From contig CM119270.1 in the NCBI GenBank assembly GCA_051294375.1, positions 1,526,753 through 1,590,752 of the forward strand: DNA of 64,000 nt, written 5' to 3'. Under the pieces are notes generated by a model, which saw nothing but the letters and a program-made list of their open reading frames with translations, was not told where the DNA came from and searched no databases. Position numbers and translations under genes: made by a program. The DNA is from Paraspadella gotoi (taxonomy: Eukaryota > Chaetognatha). Every line of letters begins with the position of its first letter. The first letter of the stretch is position 1. Below, piece by piece: positions 1-12,025 of the stretch.

Positions 1-652
1 TCACAATAATAACCTCTAAGAAATTCTTTTTTTTTATTTAATGACATAATGGATTAAGGATCAAACGTGACTAAAATGACATAAAATGACATAACAANNN
101 NNNNNNNNNNNNNNNNNNNNNNNNNNNNNNNNNNNNNNNNNNNNNNNNNNNNNNNNNNNNNNNNNNNNNNNNNNNNNNNNNNNNNNNNNNNNNNNNNNNN
201 NNNNNNNNNNNNNNNNNNNNNNNNNNNNNNNNNNNNNNNNNNNNNNNNNNNNNNNNNNNNNNNNNNNNNNNNNNNNNNNNNNNNNNNNNNNNNNNNNNNN
301 NNNNNNNNNNNNNNNNNNNNNNNNNNNNNNNNNNNNNNNNNNNNNNNNNNNNNNNNNNNNNNNNNNNCAGAAATTAAAGGACATTTAGCCCCTAATTGGT
401 AATTAAAATTTTTTTAAAGGCCTCGGTGTTGTTATTTACAAGAAAATTCGTCCAACCATTTTTTTTGGCGATTTTCTCCGCTAATAATTTTAAAAATGTC
501 TAAACGGGGAAAAGTTCAAGTTTTCAATCCGCTCTACCCTAATAACTAATCACCAAGAAATAAAACAAAATTTCCGAAAAACCGATTTAAAAGATAAGAA
601 TAATATTCTCAAGTGCTACAACATGCAAATGAGATTTAAGAGCATCACTCAC
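1..652. other. AT-rich non-coding, probable intron, with N gap
   Basis: No supported exon. On the minus strand this stretch follows the donor of the NYN-domain exon at 653-836 and so is probably its downstream intron. Positions 98-367 are Ns, and further exons of the gene should lie in or beyond the gap, left of the window. A short string at 623-640 (TGCAAATGAGATTT) recurs at 53345-53358, also just inside the intron of a minus-strand exon. Confidence 0.6.
98..367. other. assembly gap (270 N)
   Basis: Unresolved bases; content unknown. Confidence 0.99.
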
Positions 653-836
653 CCTTAACCGCCTCCAAGACTTGAGTCAGCATCCCGCTCGACGAGACCA
701 GAATGACCTTGGGTTTGCTGCGATGCTCCCATCCCTCGCCCTCGCGCGGCTGCACGCAGCGGGTGTCGACGAAACGCTGCAGGGTTTGAATCAGCGACGT
801 CGCCAACTCGGACGAAGGGACGTTGACCACTTCCAC
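653..836 (-). CDS. MARF1-like NYN domain protein, third visible exon
   Basis: Internal exon carrying the C-terminal half of an NYN (LabA/PIN-like RNase) domain of the type in MARF1/limkain-b1, an RNA-decay and meiosis regulator in vertebrates. The acceptor AAAG precedes GTG (836) after a long polypyrimidine tract; the donor is AAGG|GTGAGT. It encodes 61 codons plus one base. The start VEVVNVPSS matches the MARF1 strand-helix region after 'LxxCQV', and KPKVILVSSSGML matches the 'VVLVSTDVNF' strand. The conserved Asp of that strand is Ser here, and the Asp pair expected near the start is missing (SSELATSL), so ribonuclease activity is doubtful. Phase 0 matches exon 1400-1523. Family assignment is by remembered motif only; downstream RRM/LOTUS exons are not visible. 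Confidence 0.62.
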
Positions 837-1399
837 CTTTATGTTGAAGAGGGGGGGAAGGAGGGGCGGAGAAAGGGGGCAAGAAGGGGGGAGGAGAAGG
901 GGGAAGAAGTGGGGAAGGGGAGGGAAGGGGGGAAGCAGAGCGGGAAGAAAGGGAGAGGGGGGAAGAAGGAGGAGGGAGGAAGAAGAAGAAGAAGCAGAGG
1001 GGAGGAGGAAGAAGGGGAGAAGGCCGGGGGAAATGAGGGGAGGAGGTGGTTTAAGGCGTTTTGGTGGAAAAAGGTGGTTGATGATGAATAATCTCTCTCG
1101 CGATTAATTGGTTTCAGTTTTCTTCCACATCGAAATTAACAGAAGGAAAGATGACGGATAAAGAGGGATGGGTTTATAAGGGGCACGCTAAAGGTAGTTT
1201 GGGGTTGATAATAATATACGCATCTAACCAGTTTAATTTTATTAATTTTCTGTTTTCCCCCCCTGGAATCCTTTCAAACTATATAAATCCGGAGAAGATA
1301 TATAAACATAAACATACATAATTACATAATTATCCCCCGAAATTGTACCCAGATTTTATATCACTTGTCACTAGATTCACACGTCACGTGTCTCCAAAC
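837..1399. other. intron with polypurine tract (polypyrimidine on minus)
   Basis: 841-1060 is almost uninterrupted G/A on plus, i.e. C/T on minus, ending next to the acceptor of exon 653-836. The open frames through it (Arg/Glu/Gly-rich) follow from base composition and are not genes. The rest is AT-rich with no supported feature. Confidence 0.6.
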
Positions 1400-1523
1400 C
1401 TGCGCCTGTTGCAGATGACGCATCCCGTCGGCGAAATCTTGAGCAGACGTCGTCGTTGTCGTTCCGCGAGGATCGCCGAAAATCTTGAACTCGACTTCAG
1501 TGACCGAAGAAGAGGCGTCGGGG
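1400..1523 (-). CDS. MARF1-like NYN domain protein, second visible exon
   Basis: Exon of 124 nt (one base plus 41 codons) bounded by CCCCAG|C and GCGCAG|GTTTGG. It completes the split Gly codon left by exon 1975-2183, and the joined frame continues through VTEVEFKIFGDP and RHLQQAQ. This corresponds to 'xEAEFICVCDISK…ELNNCQ' in MARF1-type NYN domains; the Asp of 'CD' is kept (GDP). A Thr run and Ser-rich start are extra. The acceptor tract is a polypyrimidine microsatellite-like stretch (plus 1524-1760). The donor GTTTGG is weak. A frame-broken copy is at 18156-18283. Confidence 0.62.
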
Positions 1524-1760
1524 CTGGGGGGGAGGGGGGGAAGAGGGAGAGGAAGGGCGGGTGGAGAGGAGGGAGTGGAGAAAGAGAGAGAGGGGAAGGG
1601 AGAGAGAGAGAAGGAAGGGAGAGAGAGGGGAAAGGAGAGAAAGTGAGAGAAGGGAGAGAGAGGGGAAGGGGGAGAGAGAAAGAAGGGAGAGAGAGAAGGG
1701 AGAGAGATAGAGAGAGGGGAGGTGGGGAACAGAGAGCGCGAAAGAGAGAACGCAAAGTAT
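1524..1760. repeat. GA-rich polypurine tract next to a splice acceptor
   Basis: Degenerate (GA)n/(GGA)n on plus; on minus it is the polypyrimidine tract of the acceptor at 1524-1525. Open frames on both strands are Glu/Arg or Ser/Leu/Pro artefacts. Confidence 0.85.
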
Positions 1761-1974
1761 AAAGGAGAGAGAGAGAAATAGACTGAAAAACTGTTTTACT
1801 AACAAAGACAGTCGTTCTTCCGATTTCCTCGACGTAAATTTCTTCCCCCTCTCACCCCATCTTCCTCCCCCCCTACAAAGCCTCCATCCTAAACCCCCCA
1901 CCCCTCTGAAGATTCTCAACACCCCACCCGGCCCCTTCCGATCCAATGCCCCACAGTGCCCCCTTTAATCTAAC

Positions 1975-2183
1975 CCGTTAATCTGATTGGCGAATTGGCA
2001 TTTCAACCCCTGAGCGACTCTCAACACCGATTGGTCGGCTGGCGGAGCGCACGTCGCGATATCCCAAAAGATTCCGACGAAAGCGAAGGGTTTCGACTTG
2101 ACGAGCGATTCCGGGGTTGAAGACATCTTCAGTGTACAGTGGAGGGAGGTGGATTTGGCGGGAAAATCGGTACAGTTAAGCAT
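1975..2183 (-). CDS. MARF1-like NYN domain protein, probable first coding exon
   Basis: 69 codons plus two bases. ATG at 2183-2181 is the first in-frame Met after an in-frame TAA about 30 nt upstream; a second Met at codon 20 is an alternative start. After a Ser/Lys-rich leader comes FAFVGIFWDIATCAPPADQ, matching the opening strand and loop of the MARF1-type NYN domain ('IGVFWDIENCxVP'). The first catalytic-type Asp (FWD) is conserved, but the usual 'EN' after it is 'AT'. The donor is AACGG|GTTAGA (weak), and its phase matches exon 1400-1523. The domain starts about 30 residues in, so the protein has a shorter N-terminus than vertebrate MARF1 or upstream exons were missed. A frame-broken copy is at 18899-19110. 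Confidence 0.65.
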
Positions 2184-3124
2184 GGATGAAGACGTTAAAT
2201 TACTTTTTTAACGTGAAAATTTTAAATATTAAAATTTGATTTTTTTAGTAATTAATAAACGGTCTTACTATAAAATTTATTTGAATTTAACAAATTAAAT
2301 TATTAACGTTAAGCAAAGAAACGCATTAAAAAGAATTAAATACATTGTTTCCTGTACAGTGTAAATCCATGCCTCACTTTACCTTAAAAACTTCGGCGAC
2401 TTAGGAACACTATTTGAGATTTTAAATAATAAAAAGAGTAATATATAAATAAATAAAAAATCGCGGAATAAAATAATTTAAGCTAATTCGGCTTCCGAAA
2501 AATTTGGAAAAGGAAAAAAAAATGTGTTGTCGCCGTTGGACGAAGACGGAAGCCGTGAGAACCTGTTTTTACTGTAAAAAAAAAGAGAAGGATTACAGTA
2601 AAACCTTTAAAACAAGGAAAATGTTTAAATCAATCGATGATGACACAATTTGATTAAAATTGACAAAAATAAATTAAAAAAGTTTCAAAATAAAATCAAC
2701 AAATGATTAAACTTTCCATCAACTGTCGCGAAAATACGAAGAGACAAAGAATGAAGAGATTTAAACTTTCCTAACTGAGATTTAGTTCTTGACTCAGATA
2801 CTGACTTTCAATTGATTCGCTTCAATCCTTAAGTAAAATCCTTTAATCCTTAAGTAAAATTGTCTTTTGTTTTTTTTCTCGACTAGACTCAGCGGACTGA
2901 AGCGTCACGCGGCGGGAAAATTTCAAATTAGAATCCGACAGTTGTTTAAAATTAATTTAAGTAAAATGATATTATATTAAGTGAAAATAAATTACTAAAA
3001 ATTATAATTGTTTAAATTTTGTAGAGCTTATTTCGAAATTGGATAGTCTGCAGAGCCGCTAAAACGAGGTTAGAAAATGTGAACTCATAAATCCATTGAG
3101 CGGGTTTAATTAAACAAATTGAAG

Positions 3125-3210
<86 letters not shown>

Positions 3211-3290
3211 TCTCTTCCAGTCAAAAGGCGTAAAGACGAATCACGGGCAAGGCGGGAAAATTAATCTTGGCCCTGTGCCGCGAAAAAGAT

Positions 3291-3328
<38 letters not shown>

Positions 3329-4424
3329 GACGTTCTTAGTTAAGAAAAGGAAGAAAAAACCTGAGGGACGATAAATTAGGAAAATGAGGAACGAACGTGG
3401 AACCACAGATTGGAGAGTGGTGATTACAGACGGAGGTTATCGGGATTACAGATGGGAGGAGAACAGATGGAAAAACAGATGGAAGATTTAACAATTCAGG
3501 ATTAGCGACTACAGATGAAAAATCGAGAAATAAAGTTTTAATTCAGTGAAGGGAAACTAAAACAAATAGCAATGGCAACAGATGTATATAAAAGAAAGCA
3601 GAAAGAGCAACAGATGAATGGAGGAAAAAGGCGGCAGAGGGAGAAAAAAGCAGCTGCATGTAGGGAGCCAAAAAGCGCCAAATGGAGAGGATAAGGAGCA
3701 GCTGATAAAAAGAGAAAAAAAAGCAGTAAAGTTAAAGAAAAAAGCAGGGGATGGAGAGAGAGAAATAGCGGCTCATTAAAAGAAAAAGGAGCAGGAGATA
3801 TCCCGGCGCGAGATAAACGATTAAGGACGAAAGACGTTTGGCGCCGAAGCAAATGACTTTTTCGCTGCAAACGAATTGAGTTTGGACACGAGAGTTAATC
3901 TGAAAATTATTTGACTTTGGTCAATTAAATTATAATTCTAGTACATAAAATTGTCAAATTTTAACTTCATTTTTTCGTTTTAAACGTTAAAAACTAACTT
4001 ATTGAGATCATATTTTATCTTTTTCACCCGAAAAAAACAAGTATTTACGAAAATGAAAAAGTTTAAAATATTTAGTAAATAGTCGACGAAAACTAAAAAT
4101 AAAGGGGAAATAAATTAGTAATTGAAGTTAAATGCATGTAAGCTTTGGGCATTTGAGTTTCAAAGTAATGCTGTACATAATTTATGGCAAAATGCTGTTA
4201 ATGCCGTGGCAAAATGCTGTTAATGCCGTGGCACTGACCCTGAAGAACCATTGTCAAGCACCCGTCGCGAACCGGCGGAATATGTCGTGCTCCGGCAGAC
4301 TCCCCAGAGAATCGAATCGTGCACCGGCATGCACCGGCAAGCTCCGATGCACCGGAATGCACGAACGGACCGGCGTATCCTTCCCTCTTTGGCTCAGAGG
4401 TCGAATTGAGGCGAAGCGACCGAC
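2184..4424. other. non-coding upstream of NYN exons
   Basis: AT-rich, with two microsatellites (3124-3207 and 3293-3322). I see no exon with convincing splice sites. Irregular repeats containing 'AACAGATGGA' or 'ACAGATG' occur at 3421-3620, also in copy C. Confidence 0.5.
3124..3322. repeat. (CT)n facing (GA)n, potential foldback
   Basis: 3124-3207 is (CT)n and 3293-3322 is (GA)n, separated by about 86 bp. As inverted simple repeats they can pair into a hairpin. Confidence 0.85.
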
Positions 4425-4428
4425 AAGA

Positions 4429-4440
4429 TGACGTCATTGG
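4429..4440 (+). promoter_or_regulatory. CRE (TGACGTCA) overlapping inverted CCAAT
   Basis: A perfect palindromic CREB/ATF site TGACGTCA at 4429-4436 runs into ATTGG (inverted CCAAT), just before a (CT)n/GAGA-type tract at 4441-4491. The block upstream (4255-4420) is GC-richer than its surroundings and repeats GCACCGG. The CRE is kept in copy C near 21500. A promoter role is inference. Confidence 0.4.

Positions 4441-4491
<51 letters not shown>
4441..4491. repeat. (CT)n microsatellite
   Basis: About 25 CT units following the CRE; (GA)n on the other strand could bind GAGA-type factors. Confidence 0.95.
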
Positions 4492-4494
<3 letters not shown>

Positions 4495-4949
4495 CTCGCA
4501 GCTCGAGTTCCTTCGTACAAGGCCTTCCCGAACTCAACTTTTTTGCACTTGAAATAATTCTTTTAACCAAAGAATTGTTACATTTTAAATTTTTTTAAAA
4601 AAAAATTAAACAATTCGAATTAATTCAAGTTAAAAATGTATTACATTTGAGTACTATTTTACTCTTAAATTTTAGAACTGTTGACGATTGAGTATTACTT
4701 TTAAAATTGCCCATCTGTAAGTCATTTGGTTTTTATTTATAGATAGTAAGATACTATATTCGGTCCACTGGTATCTCTATATTTTCAGTCGTTGGCGAGC
4801 TCGCACGTCCGGTACTTAATCCTGCTCGTACATTCGTGCCCCCTATACGTACATCACTCTTTCCGTACGTCTGTACTTTCTCGTACGAGTTAGTCGCGTG
4901 ATTTCCGTTCTCGTTTTAAAAGTGGGACGTAGAAAGGAAGAGAGAGGTG

Positions 4950-5047
4950 AAAAGAAGAGAAAAGAAAAGAAAAGAAAAGAAAAGAAAAGAAAAGAAAAGA
5001 AAAGAAAAGAAAAGAAAAGAAAAGAAAAGAAAAGAAAAGAAAAGAGA
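4950..5047. repeat. (AAAAG)n microsatellite
   Basis: Pentanucleotide array of about 18 units. A degraded version is in copies B and C, and the reverse-complement motif recurs at 27135-27219. Confidence 0.95.
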
Positions 5048-5204
5048 AAGGAAAGTAAAATTAAATTAGGAAAGAGAAAAATTAAAATAATGCAATGCAT
5101 AATACTATGTAATATAATAATAATATAATAATATAATAATAATATTATGTATACCTACCATTTCATCGATAGAGAAAAGTTTCGTATTCTGTGATTTTTA
5201 AGAA

Positions 5205-5325
5205 AACTGGACTGTGAGAGACAAAGAGAGTCTTGATTGAAAGCATGCATGGTTCTTTCTGAGCCTGTCCAAAGTCAGGAGGTAATAAAGCTTATTAAGT
5301 GAATGAATGAGGATTTAAAAGAAAA
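5205..5325 (+). mobile_element. SINE-like 3' fragment
   Basis: Contains GACTGTGAGAG, then AGTCTTGATTGAAAGC, then CAAAGTCAGG, then AATAAAGCTTATTAAGTG and AATGAATGAGG. The same order appears in reverse orientation at 51735-51890 and partly at 27243-27300, 29255-29440 and 48835-48890. Dispersal in both orientations marks a transposed repeat. Confidence 0.55.
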
Positions 5326-5402
5326 ACAAAAGTAAACGAAAACAAAAGACACTGTTTTCTTTTAATGTGTTTCGTTTAATTCCGTCTCATCCACGTCGCC
5401 AT

Positions 5403-5673
5403 NNNNNNNNNNNNNNNNNNNNNNNNNNNNNNNNNNNNNNNNNNNNNNNNNNNNNNNNNNNNNNNNNNNNNNNNNNNNNNNNNNNNNNNNNNNNNNNNNN
5501 NNNNNNNNNNNNNNNNNNNNNNNNNNNNNNNNNNNNNNNNNNNNNNNNNNNNNNNNNNNNNNNNNNNNNNNNNNNNNNNNNNNNNNNNNNNNNNNNNNNN
5601 NNNNNNNNNNNNNNNNNNNNNNNNNNNNNNNNNNNNNNNNNNNNNNNNNNNNNNNNNNNNNNNNNNNNNNNNN
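5403..5673. other. assembly gap (271 N)
   Basis: The gap ends directly in (GA)n (5674-5706), which likely stopped the assembler. The matching part of copy C (about 22475-22760) is resolved and is GA-rich non-coding sequence. Confidence 0.99.
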
Positions 5674-5708
<35 letters not shown>

Positions 5709-5923
5709 TTTGCTTATTTGGTAACTCTTGTTTGATTTGTTGAAATTAAATTTACTTTCATAAAGTTTAAAGTTTACCATATTTAGTATGTCTTTCTTTT
5801 TATCATTCATTCCTTATTTCTTTTTTTATATTTTTCTCTCTTTTTTCTCTTTTCCCCCTCCCCCTCCATCACTCTCTCCCTCTCCCTCCCCCTATCTCTG
5901 TCTCCCTCTTGCTCTCTCTGTCT

Positions 5924-6030
<107 letters not shown>

Positions 6031-6072
6031 GACGCCGTGATTCTTAAGGCGAGAAGAGGCGCAGATGAGATG

Positions 6073-6131
6073 TGACGTCACTCGTGGTCACGTGACGTCA
6101 TTTCTGACTGGCAGAACGGTTATTGCACGTG
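6073..6131. promoter_or_regulatory. double CRE plus E-boxes
   Basis: TGACGTCA at 6073-6080 and 6093-6100, the second overlapping the E-box CACGTG at 6089-6094; a further CACGTG is at 6126-6131. These are CREB/ATF and bHLH-ZIP (USF/MITF-type) motifs. Copy C keeps CACGTG and TGACGTCA at 23284-23295. The cluster lies between a pyrimidine tract and a purine tract. Promoter or enhancer role is inferred from motif density only. Confidence 0.45.
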
Positions 6132-7239
6132 AAGGAGGAGGAGGAGAAGAAGGAGGAAGAAGATGTGAAGAAGGAAAGCCTGGAGGAGGAGGAAGAGGAG
6201 GAGGAGGTGAGTTGGGATGAGAGAAAAGACTGGAAACGAGAAATATCGGAGAGAAAGTGAGGGAGAGAGAGGCAGAGAGAGAGGGAGGGAGGGAGAGAGG
6301 CAGGGGTGTGAGAGAGAGGAGGAGAGAAGATGAGGAGGTAATTGAAAGAAAGAAGGAGAGTAGAGAGGGGGGAGGGAGAGAAAGGAGAGAGAGGTGAGAG
6401 AGAGAGGGGGAGAGAGACGGCAGAAGAGAGAGAGAGGGAAAGAGTAGAGGAGGGGATGTGACGGAGCCGAAGGAGAGAGTAAGAGAGAGAAGGAGAAGAA
6501 AGAGAGTATAAAAGGGGTAAAAGAAGTAAAGAGGAGTGAAAAAGATAGTAAGAGGAAGAAAGGAAAGAGAAAAGAACCTCTTACCGGCGCGGAAGAATGG
6601 GAAAATGTAAAAAAAAGATAAAGTATTTGATTTCGAGTTTTTAAACAAATTTAACTTCTCTTAGTATTCAATATTATGTAACCAAACCATCTGTGTACAC
6701 AAATACACAGTTTTTATAGTCAATAATTTGTTTTTTATCTAAACATGGAACATTGGCAACCCCTTTCTTCTTGTCACTTCAGAGGTACACGTTTACAGCA
6801 GAGTAGTATCAGTAGTACTTTTAAACTTGACCAATCCTTTGTACGCCTATAGCTCGCTCACGCTCTATTTCTGGTCAAACAACACTAAAATCCCCTCCAA
6901 GAAATAATAAATTAACTTAGAATATATAAATAAATAAGGATAAAAGAAACATCCTATAAGCAAATAAATGAAATCTATATAAAATTGAATTAGTGAAACA
7001 ATTCATTTTTTTCCAATTTTATAACTAAGAAACTTAGAACGTTGGGCATCGAATATCTTTATTATAATTGTTGCCCATCCGTCCTCCGAGTCGTTATCAT
7101 TCATTGGTAACATATTTAATAACGAATATTTCAAATATTTATATTTATCCCCCTCACTCCGTGGGAAATCTTCAATGGAGAAATACAAGTAGTGGGGTTT
7201 ATTGAATTTTTCCTACTGCTTGATCCGTCCGAAGAGATA

Positions 7240-7277
<38 letters not shown>

Positions 7278-7609
7278 GAGAGAGCAGAGATGAGAAGAGG
7301 AGAGAGAGAGAGTAAAAGAAAGAGTAAGAAAGAAGACAGAGAGAGAGACCCGGTACTACCAGAACCATTTCCCAATTTTTTTTTTTCTTTCCTTTTTGCT
7401 ATTTGCCGATCCGCCTCGTTGGGTACATTCCGAGGTGCGACCGTAGAAAATAAAGGTTTCAAAAATGGAGGAAGAGAGGAAGAATCAGAGGAAGAGGAGG
7501 AGGAGGAGATTCTCTACCTCCTTTCCTTTTCCTCCTCCTTCCTCCTCTCTTCCTCCGGCGCAAGCAGCAAAGTCGAGGCCGCGCGCCTGGTGGTAGAATG
7601 ACGACGTGG

Positions 7610-7612
<3 letters not shown>
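6132..7612. other. non-coding, purine-rich then AT-rich
   Basis: 6135-6560 is strongly G/A-rich and yields only compositional open frames. 6600-7200 is AT-rich with no exon support. At 7596-7612 the string TGACGACGTGG precedes another (CT)n tract. Confidence 0.5.
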
Positions 7613-7668
<56 letters not shown>

Positions 7669-7715
7669 CTCTCTCTCTCTCTCTCCGCTCTCTCTCTCCA
7701 TCTCTCTCTATTCAT
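7613..7715. repeat. interrupted (CT)n microsatellite
   Basis: CT units with occasional C/T interruptions. The copy C counterpart (24827-24936) is a pure, longer run. Confidence 0.95.
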
Positions 7716-8466
7716 AAGCGACGCAAGAGCGTTCCTTCGTTTTTTTACTGGGAACACCTCCGCCTCCTGTCTGTCCGACGCTCGAAAGGAAACCGGAATT
7801 CCATACATAAATAAAAAAAAAGAAGAGATACAAAAGAAGAAAACAAATGACGTAATAATTATTTATATACATAATAAATAAGATCAAGCAATAATAAAAC
7901 ATTTTAACGATTGATTTTGTCGCTTTTGGTTTAATGAACAATGAATTCTTTCTACGATTTTTAATTTTCGGAATACAGTATACCGGAATAACTATTTATA
8001 TATTTCTCAATTTTCGATTTTTTTTTTTTTTAAATATTTTGCGAGATTAAAAAACTCGCTTATTACCAAGGATCACATACTCGAACCTGACCCTCGTTAA
8101 CCTTACTTTTTGCCTTTTTTCGTCACTAGTTAATTTGTCTATTCTTCAATTCGTTATTGATCGTATTAATCATTAAAAACAAACGAATCCTGAATATATA
8201 ACCTTAACACAGTTTTTCAAACTCCGAAAATCTTTCACTTTAGTCGTACGTAACGTTCCGGAAAACAGAGATTACGACAGCATTCGTTCGTAACAAATGC
8301 GGACGCCTACGTATATTTGTCGTGTTTTTTTTTTTGTTTGTCGTTGTTCTCGAACGTTCGTCCTTCGTTCGACTCATTGTGCCAGGATACGAATCGGTGG
8401 GAAAATTATCAAAAGTGGATTCATGATAAAATGGGCTAATCGACGAACATCGACGATGGTCGACGA

Positions 8467-8515
8467 CAACAACAACAACAACAACAACAAAACACAACAA
8501 CAAACAACGACCATC
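8467..8515. repeat. (AAC)n microsatellite
   Basis: AAC units after CGACGA; copy C counterpart at 25698-25741. Confidence 0.9.
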
Positions 8516-8631
8516 CGCCTCTTTCAAAACGCCTTTCTAATACTGAATACTTGATCTTACCGACACCCACCATCCCTCTCTCCTTCTTCCTCCTCTTCTC
8601 TCTTCTCTCTCTCTCTCCATCTCTCCTCTTC

Positions 8632-8656
8632 NNNNNNNNNNNNNNNNNNNNNNNNN
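8632..8656. other. assembly gap of exactly 25 N
   Basis: Separates block A from the noisy copy B. Fixed-size 25-N gaps recur at 24577, 30187, 56414 and 58498, suggesting a scaffolding or gap-filling convention rather than measured distances. Confidence 0.99.
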
Positions 8657-11242
8657 CCTAGGAGAGAGTATCGTCGGCGGCATATAGTGTCGTGGGCATG
8701 CGGCAGACTCCTCTCCAGAGAATCGAATCGTGCACAGACGGGCTATCGCATCGCGGGCAAGGACACCGATGGCATCCGTGAATGCAGCGAATCGTTGACC
8801 TGGCGGTATCCTTCCCTCTTTGGCTCAGCGGTCGAATTCGAGGCGACGCGATCCGACGAGATGAGCGTCAGTTTGGATTGCTCGTCGGTCATCTCTCTTT
8901 CGTCTGTCTCTCTCTTCTCTCTGTTGCTCATCGGTTCTTCGTGTCTCTCGGTCGTGCTTCTCTGCTCGTTCAGATCTCTCTTTCCTCTTATATCTCTTTC
9001 TTGGGCGGATCATTGACTGGCATGCTTCGAGTGTCCTGCGTACATATTGGCCTTCCAGTGTAACTCAAACTTTTTGTGCGAGTCATTTGAATAGATATAT
9101 TATTGTTTTGGTGAACGCATAAGAATTGTTACTATTATTAAAAAAAAATGTTTTTTATAAATTAAAACAATTTGGATTAACTAAATGTGGTATTACATTA
9201 ATGGAGTTTACGTATTTTGTTAACTTCATATTGGAACTATTTATAAAAATTTGGCCCATTCTGTAAGTCATGTTGTGTTGTTTTTTAATTTGATCCTGGA
9301 TACTGATATTTCGTTCTTCACATGGTAATTACTATATTATTTTTCAGTCGGTTGGTCTGTAGCTCGTAATTTGGTGTTGCAGCGTTCCGTATGCTTTTGA
9401 ATTGCCTATTGCTTCTAGTACATTTTCGTTGGCCCCCTATATACGTATGCAGTTCACTTCTTCGTAACGTCTGTACTGTTCTCGTGCACGAGAATTAGTC
9501 GCGTGGATTTCGGCGTTCTTCTGTGTTTTAAAATTAGTGGGAAGCGTAGAAAGGAAAGTTATTGAGAGGTGAAGAGAGTAGAGAAGAAAAGAAATAGTAA
9601 AAGTAAAGAAAAGAATATAGAAAAGAATAATGAAAAAGTAAAGAATAGAGAGAAAGAAAAGAAAAGAAGAAGAAATAGAATAAGATAAAGAAAAGAAAGA
9701 AAAGAAAAGAATAAGAAAAAGAAAAAGAAAGAATAAGAGAAGTAAAGATTAAAATATGTAAATAATTAAAAATAGGTAAAGAGAAAAAATTAAATACATG
9801 CAATGCATAATAGATACTATGTAAATAAGTAATATTATATTAATAATAATAAATATATATTTATGTAATTACTACCATTTCTGATCGATAGCAGAAAAGT
9901 TCGCTCGATATTCTGGTTATTTATTAGAAAACCTTGGACTGGTGAAGACATAGAGAAGTGTTTTGATTGAGATAGCATTGCATGTTCTTTCTGAGCCTTG
10001 TTCCAAGTCAGGTTAAAGCTTATAGTGAATGATGAGGATTAAAAAACAATGAACAAAAGCCCCTTTCTTTAAGTGTTCATTAGTTCCGTCTGCATGCCAC
10101 GTGTCGCCATAGTACATACTGGTTAAATTGTGACGGGCAGACGAGAGTAGAAGATAGAGAGAGAGGGAGAGAGAGAGAAGGTGAGAGATGAGAGAGAGAG
10201 AGGAGGAGCATTATGTGGCATCGATGGCTAGGAGAGAGAAGCCGCCAGTGAAAAATATATTGATTTCTCGGCGATAGTGTAATAAATAGTATAGACGATT
10301 TATGGCTTTGACGCCGAGCTTAGATTTAAGACCGGCTTCGCTTTGCTTTAAAAACAGTGCAGAAGAGAGAGAAGAATGGAGAGAGGAGAGATGGAGAAGA
10401 GAGAAGAGCATGAGAGAGGATGAGCTTTGCTGTTTTGGTTACTGCTTGTTTTGATGTTGATGAATTAAATTTAGCTTCCATAAAGTTTATAAGTTTAGCC
10501 ATGATTTACTATGTCTTTCTTTTTTATCATTCAATTCTTTTTTCTTTTTTATATGTTTTTCTCTGACTGTGCTATTTTGTTCTCGTTTTCCCCTGCGCGC
10601 CCTCCATCATCTTCTGTCCGCTCTCACTTGCGCCGTCTCGCCCTATGCTCTGTCTGCTTGCTCTCTGTGCTCTTGCGCTCGTCTTCCTCGTCTCCGTGCT
10701 GCTGTCTATCTCTCTAGCTCTTCATGCTTGCTCGTCTCGTCGCTCGATCTTCGATCGTCTCTCGTCGTCTTGCTCATGGCGTGCCTTGTCTCGGTGCTCT
10801 CTGCTCATCTTTGTTTCTCTCCTGCACTCTCTCTGTCTGCGTCGGTCATCTTTACGTCTCTCTCATACTTCGCTTCTCTACATCTCTGCTGTCTTCTCTC
10901 ATCTCTCTTCTCTCAGTCTCTGCGGATGTCTCTCAGTGTCGAGTCATCTGCATCTAATCATGCTCTCTGCTCCTTACTAGGACGCCAGTGATTTGCTTAG
11001 AGGACGGATGAAGAGGCGGCTAGATGAGATGGACGTCACTCGTGGTCACGTGGAGCGTCAGGTTCTGACCTGGTCGAACGGTGTTATTGCATCGTGAAGG
11101 GTAGAGGAGGAGGAGAAGTGGAGGAAGGAAGATTGAAGGGAGGAAAGCCTGGAGAGGAGGAAGAGGAGGAGGAGGTGAGTTTGGGGAATGAGAAGAAAAG
11201 ACTGGAAACGAGAAATATCGGAGAGAAAGTGAGGGAGAGAAG

Positions 11243-11273
<31 letters not shown>

Positions 11274-11928
11274 GGAAAGAGAGAGGGAGGGGATGTGACG
11301 GAGCGAAGGAGAGAGTAAGAGAGAGAGGAGGAAAGAAAGAGAGGTATAAAAGGGGTAAAAGAAGTAAAGAGGAGTGAAAAAGATAGGTAAAGAGGAAGAA
11401 AGGAAAGAGAAGAAGAACCTTACCGGGAAAGAATGGGAAAATGTAAAAAAGAAATAAAGTATTTGATTTCGAGTTTTTAAACAAATTTAACTTCTCTAGT
11501 TATTCAATATTTATTAACCAAACCATTGTGTACACAAATACACAGTTTTATGGTCAATAATTTTTTTTATTATCTAAACATGGAACATGGCAAACCCCTT
11601 TCTTCTTGGTCACTTCAGAGGTACACGTTGTACGCAGAGTAGTATAGTAGTATTTTAAACCTGTGTTGTACGTATAGCTGCTCCCTCTATTTCTGGAAGA
11701 CAACACTAACATCCCCCTCCAAGAAATAAATAAATAATAGAATAATAAATAAATAGATAAAAGAAACATATAAGCAAATAAATAAATCTATATAAAGATT
11801 GAATAGTGAAACAATTCATTTTTCAATTTTTATAACTAAGAAACTTAGAAAGTGGGCATCGAATATCTTTATTATAATTGTTGCCATCGTCCTCGAGGTC
11901 GTTATCATCATTGTAATATTAATAACGA
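8657..11928. repeat. repeated block, copy B (noisy, partial)
   Basis: Collinear with A from about 4255 to 7118 but with an indel or substitution every few bases and with simple repeats scrambled (the pentamer array and CT tracts are almost unrecognisable). It looks like single-read quality. No coding exon of its own. Open frames such as 8687-9016 are artefacts. Confidence 0.8.
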
Positions 11929-12025
11929 AAAAAGAGAGAGATGCTAGGTCCACATCTTGAATGGTTTGAGAAGGCCCTCTTTGCCACACCTGTCATGTTT
12001 TGCCGCCTTTCCTCTCTCGGGCACC

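Noticed and set aside
672-1107. Plus-strand open frames rich in Arg/Gly/Glu
   Set aside because: They come from a polypurine tract and overlap a well-supported minus exon.
6088-6648. 186-codon minus open frame rich in Ser/Leu/Pro
   Set aside because: Pure composition effect of a G/A-rich strand; broken in copies B and C.
10511-10991. Overlapping plus frames in copy B
   Set aside because: Block B is a noisy rendering of (CT)n sequence that is non-coding in A and C.
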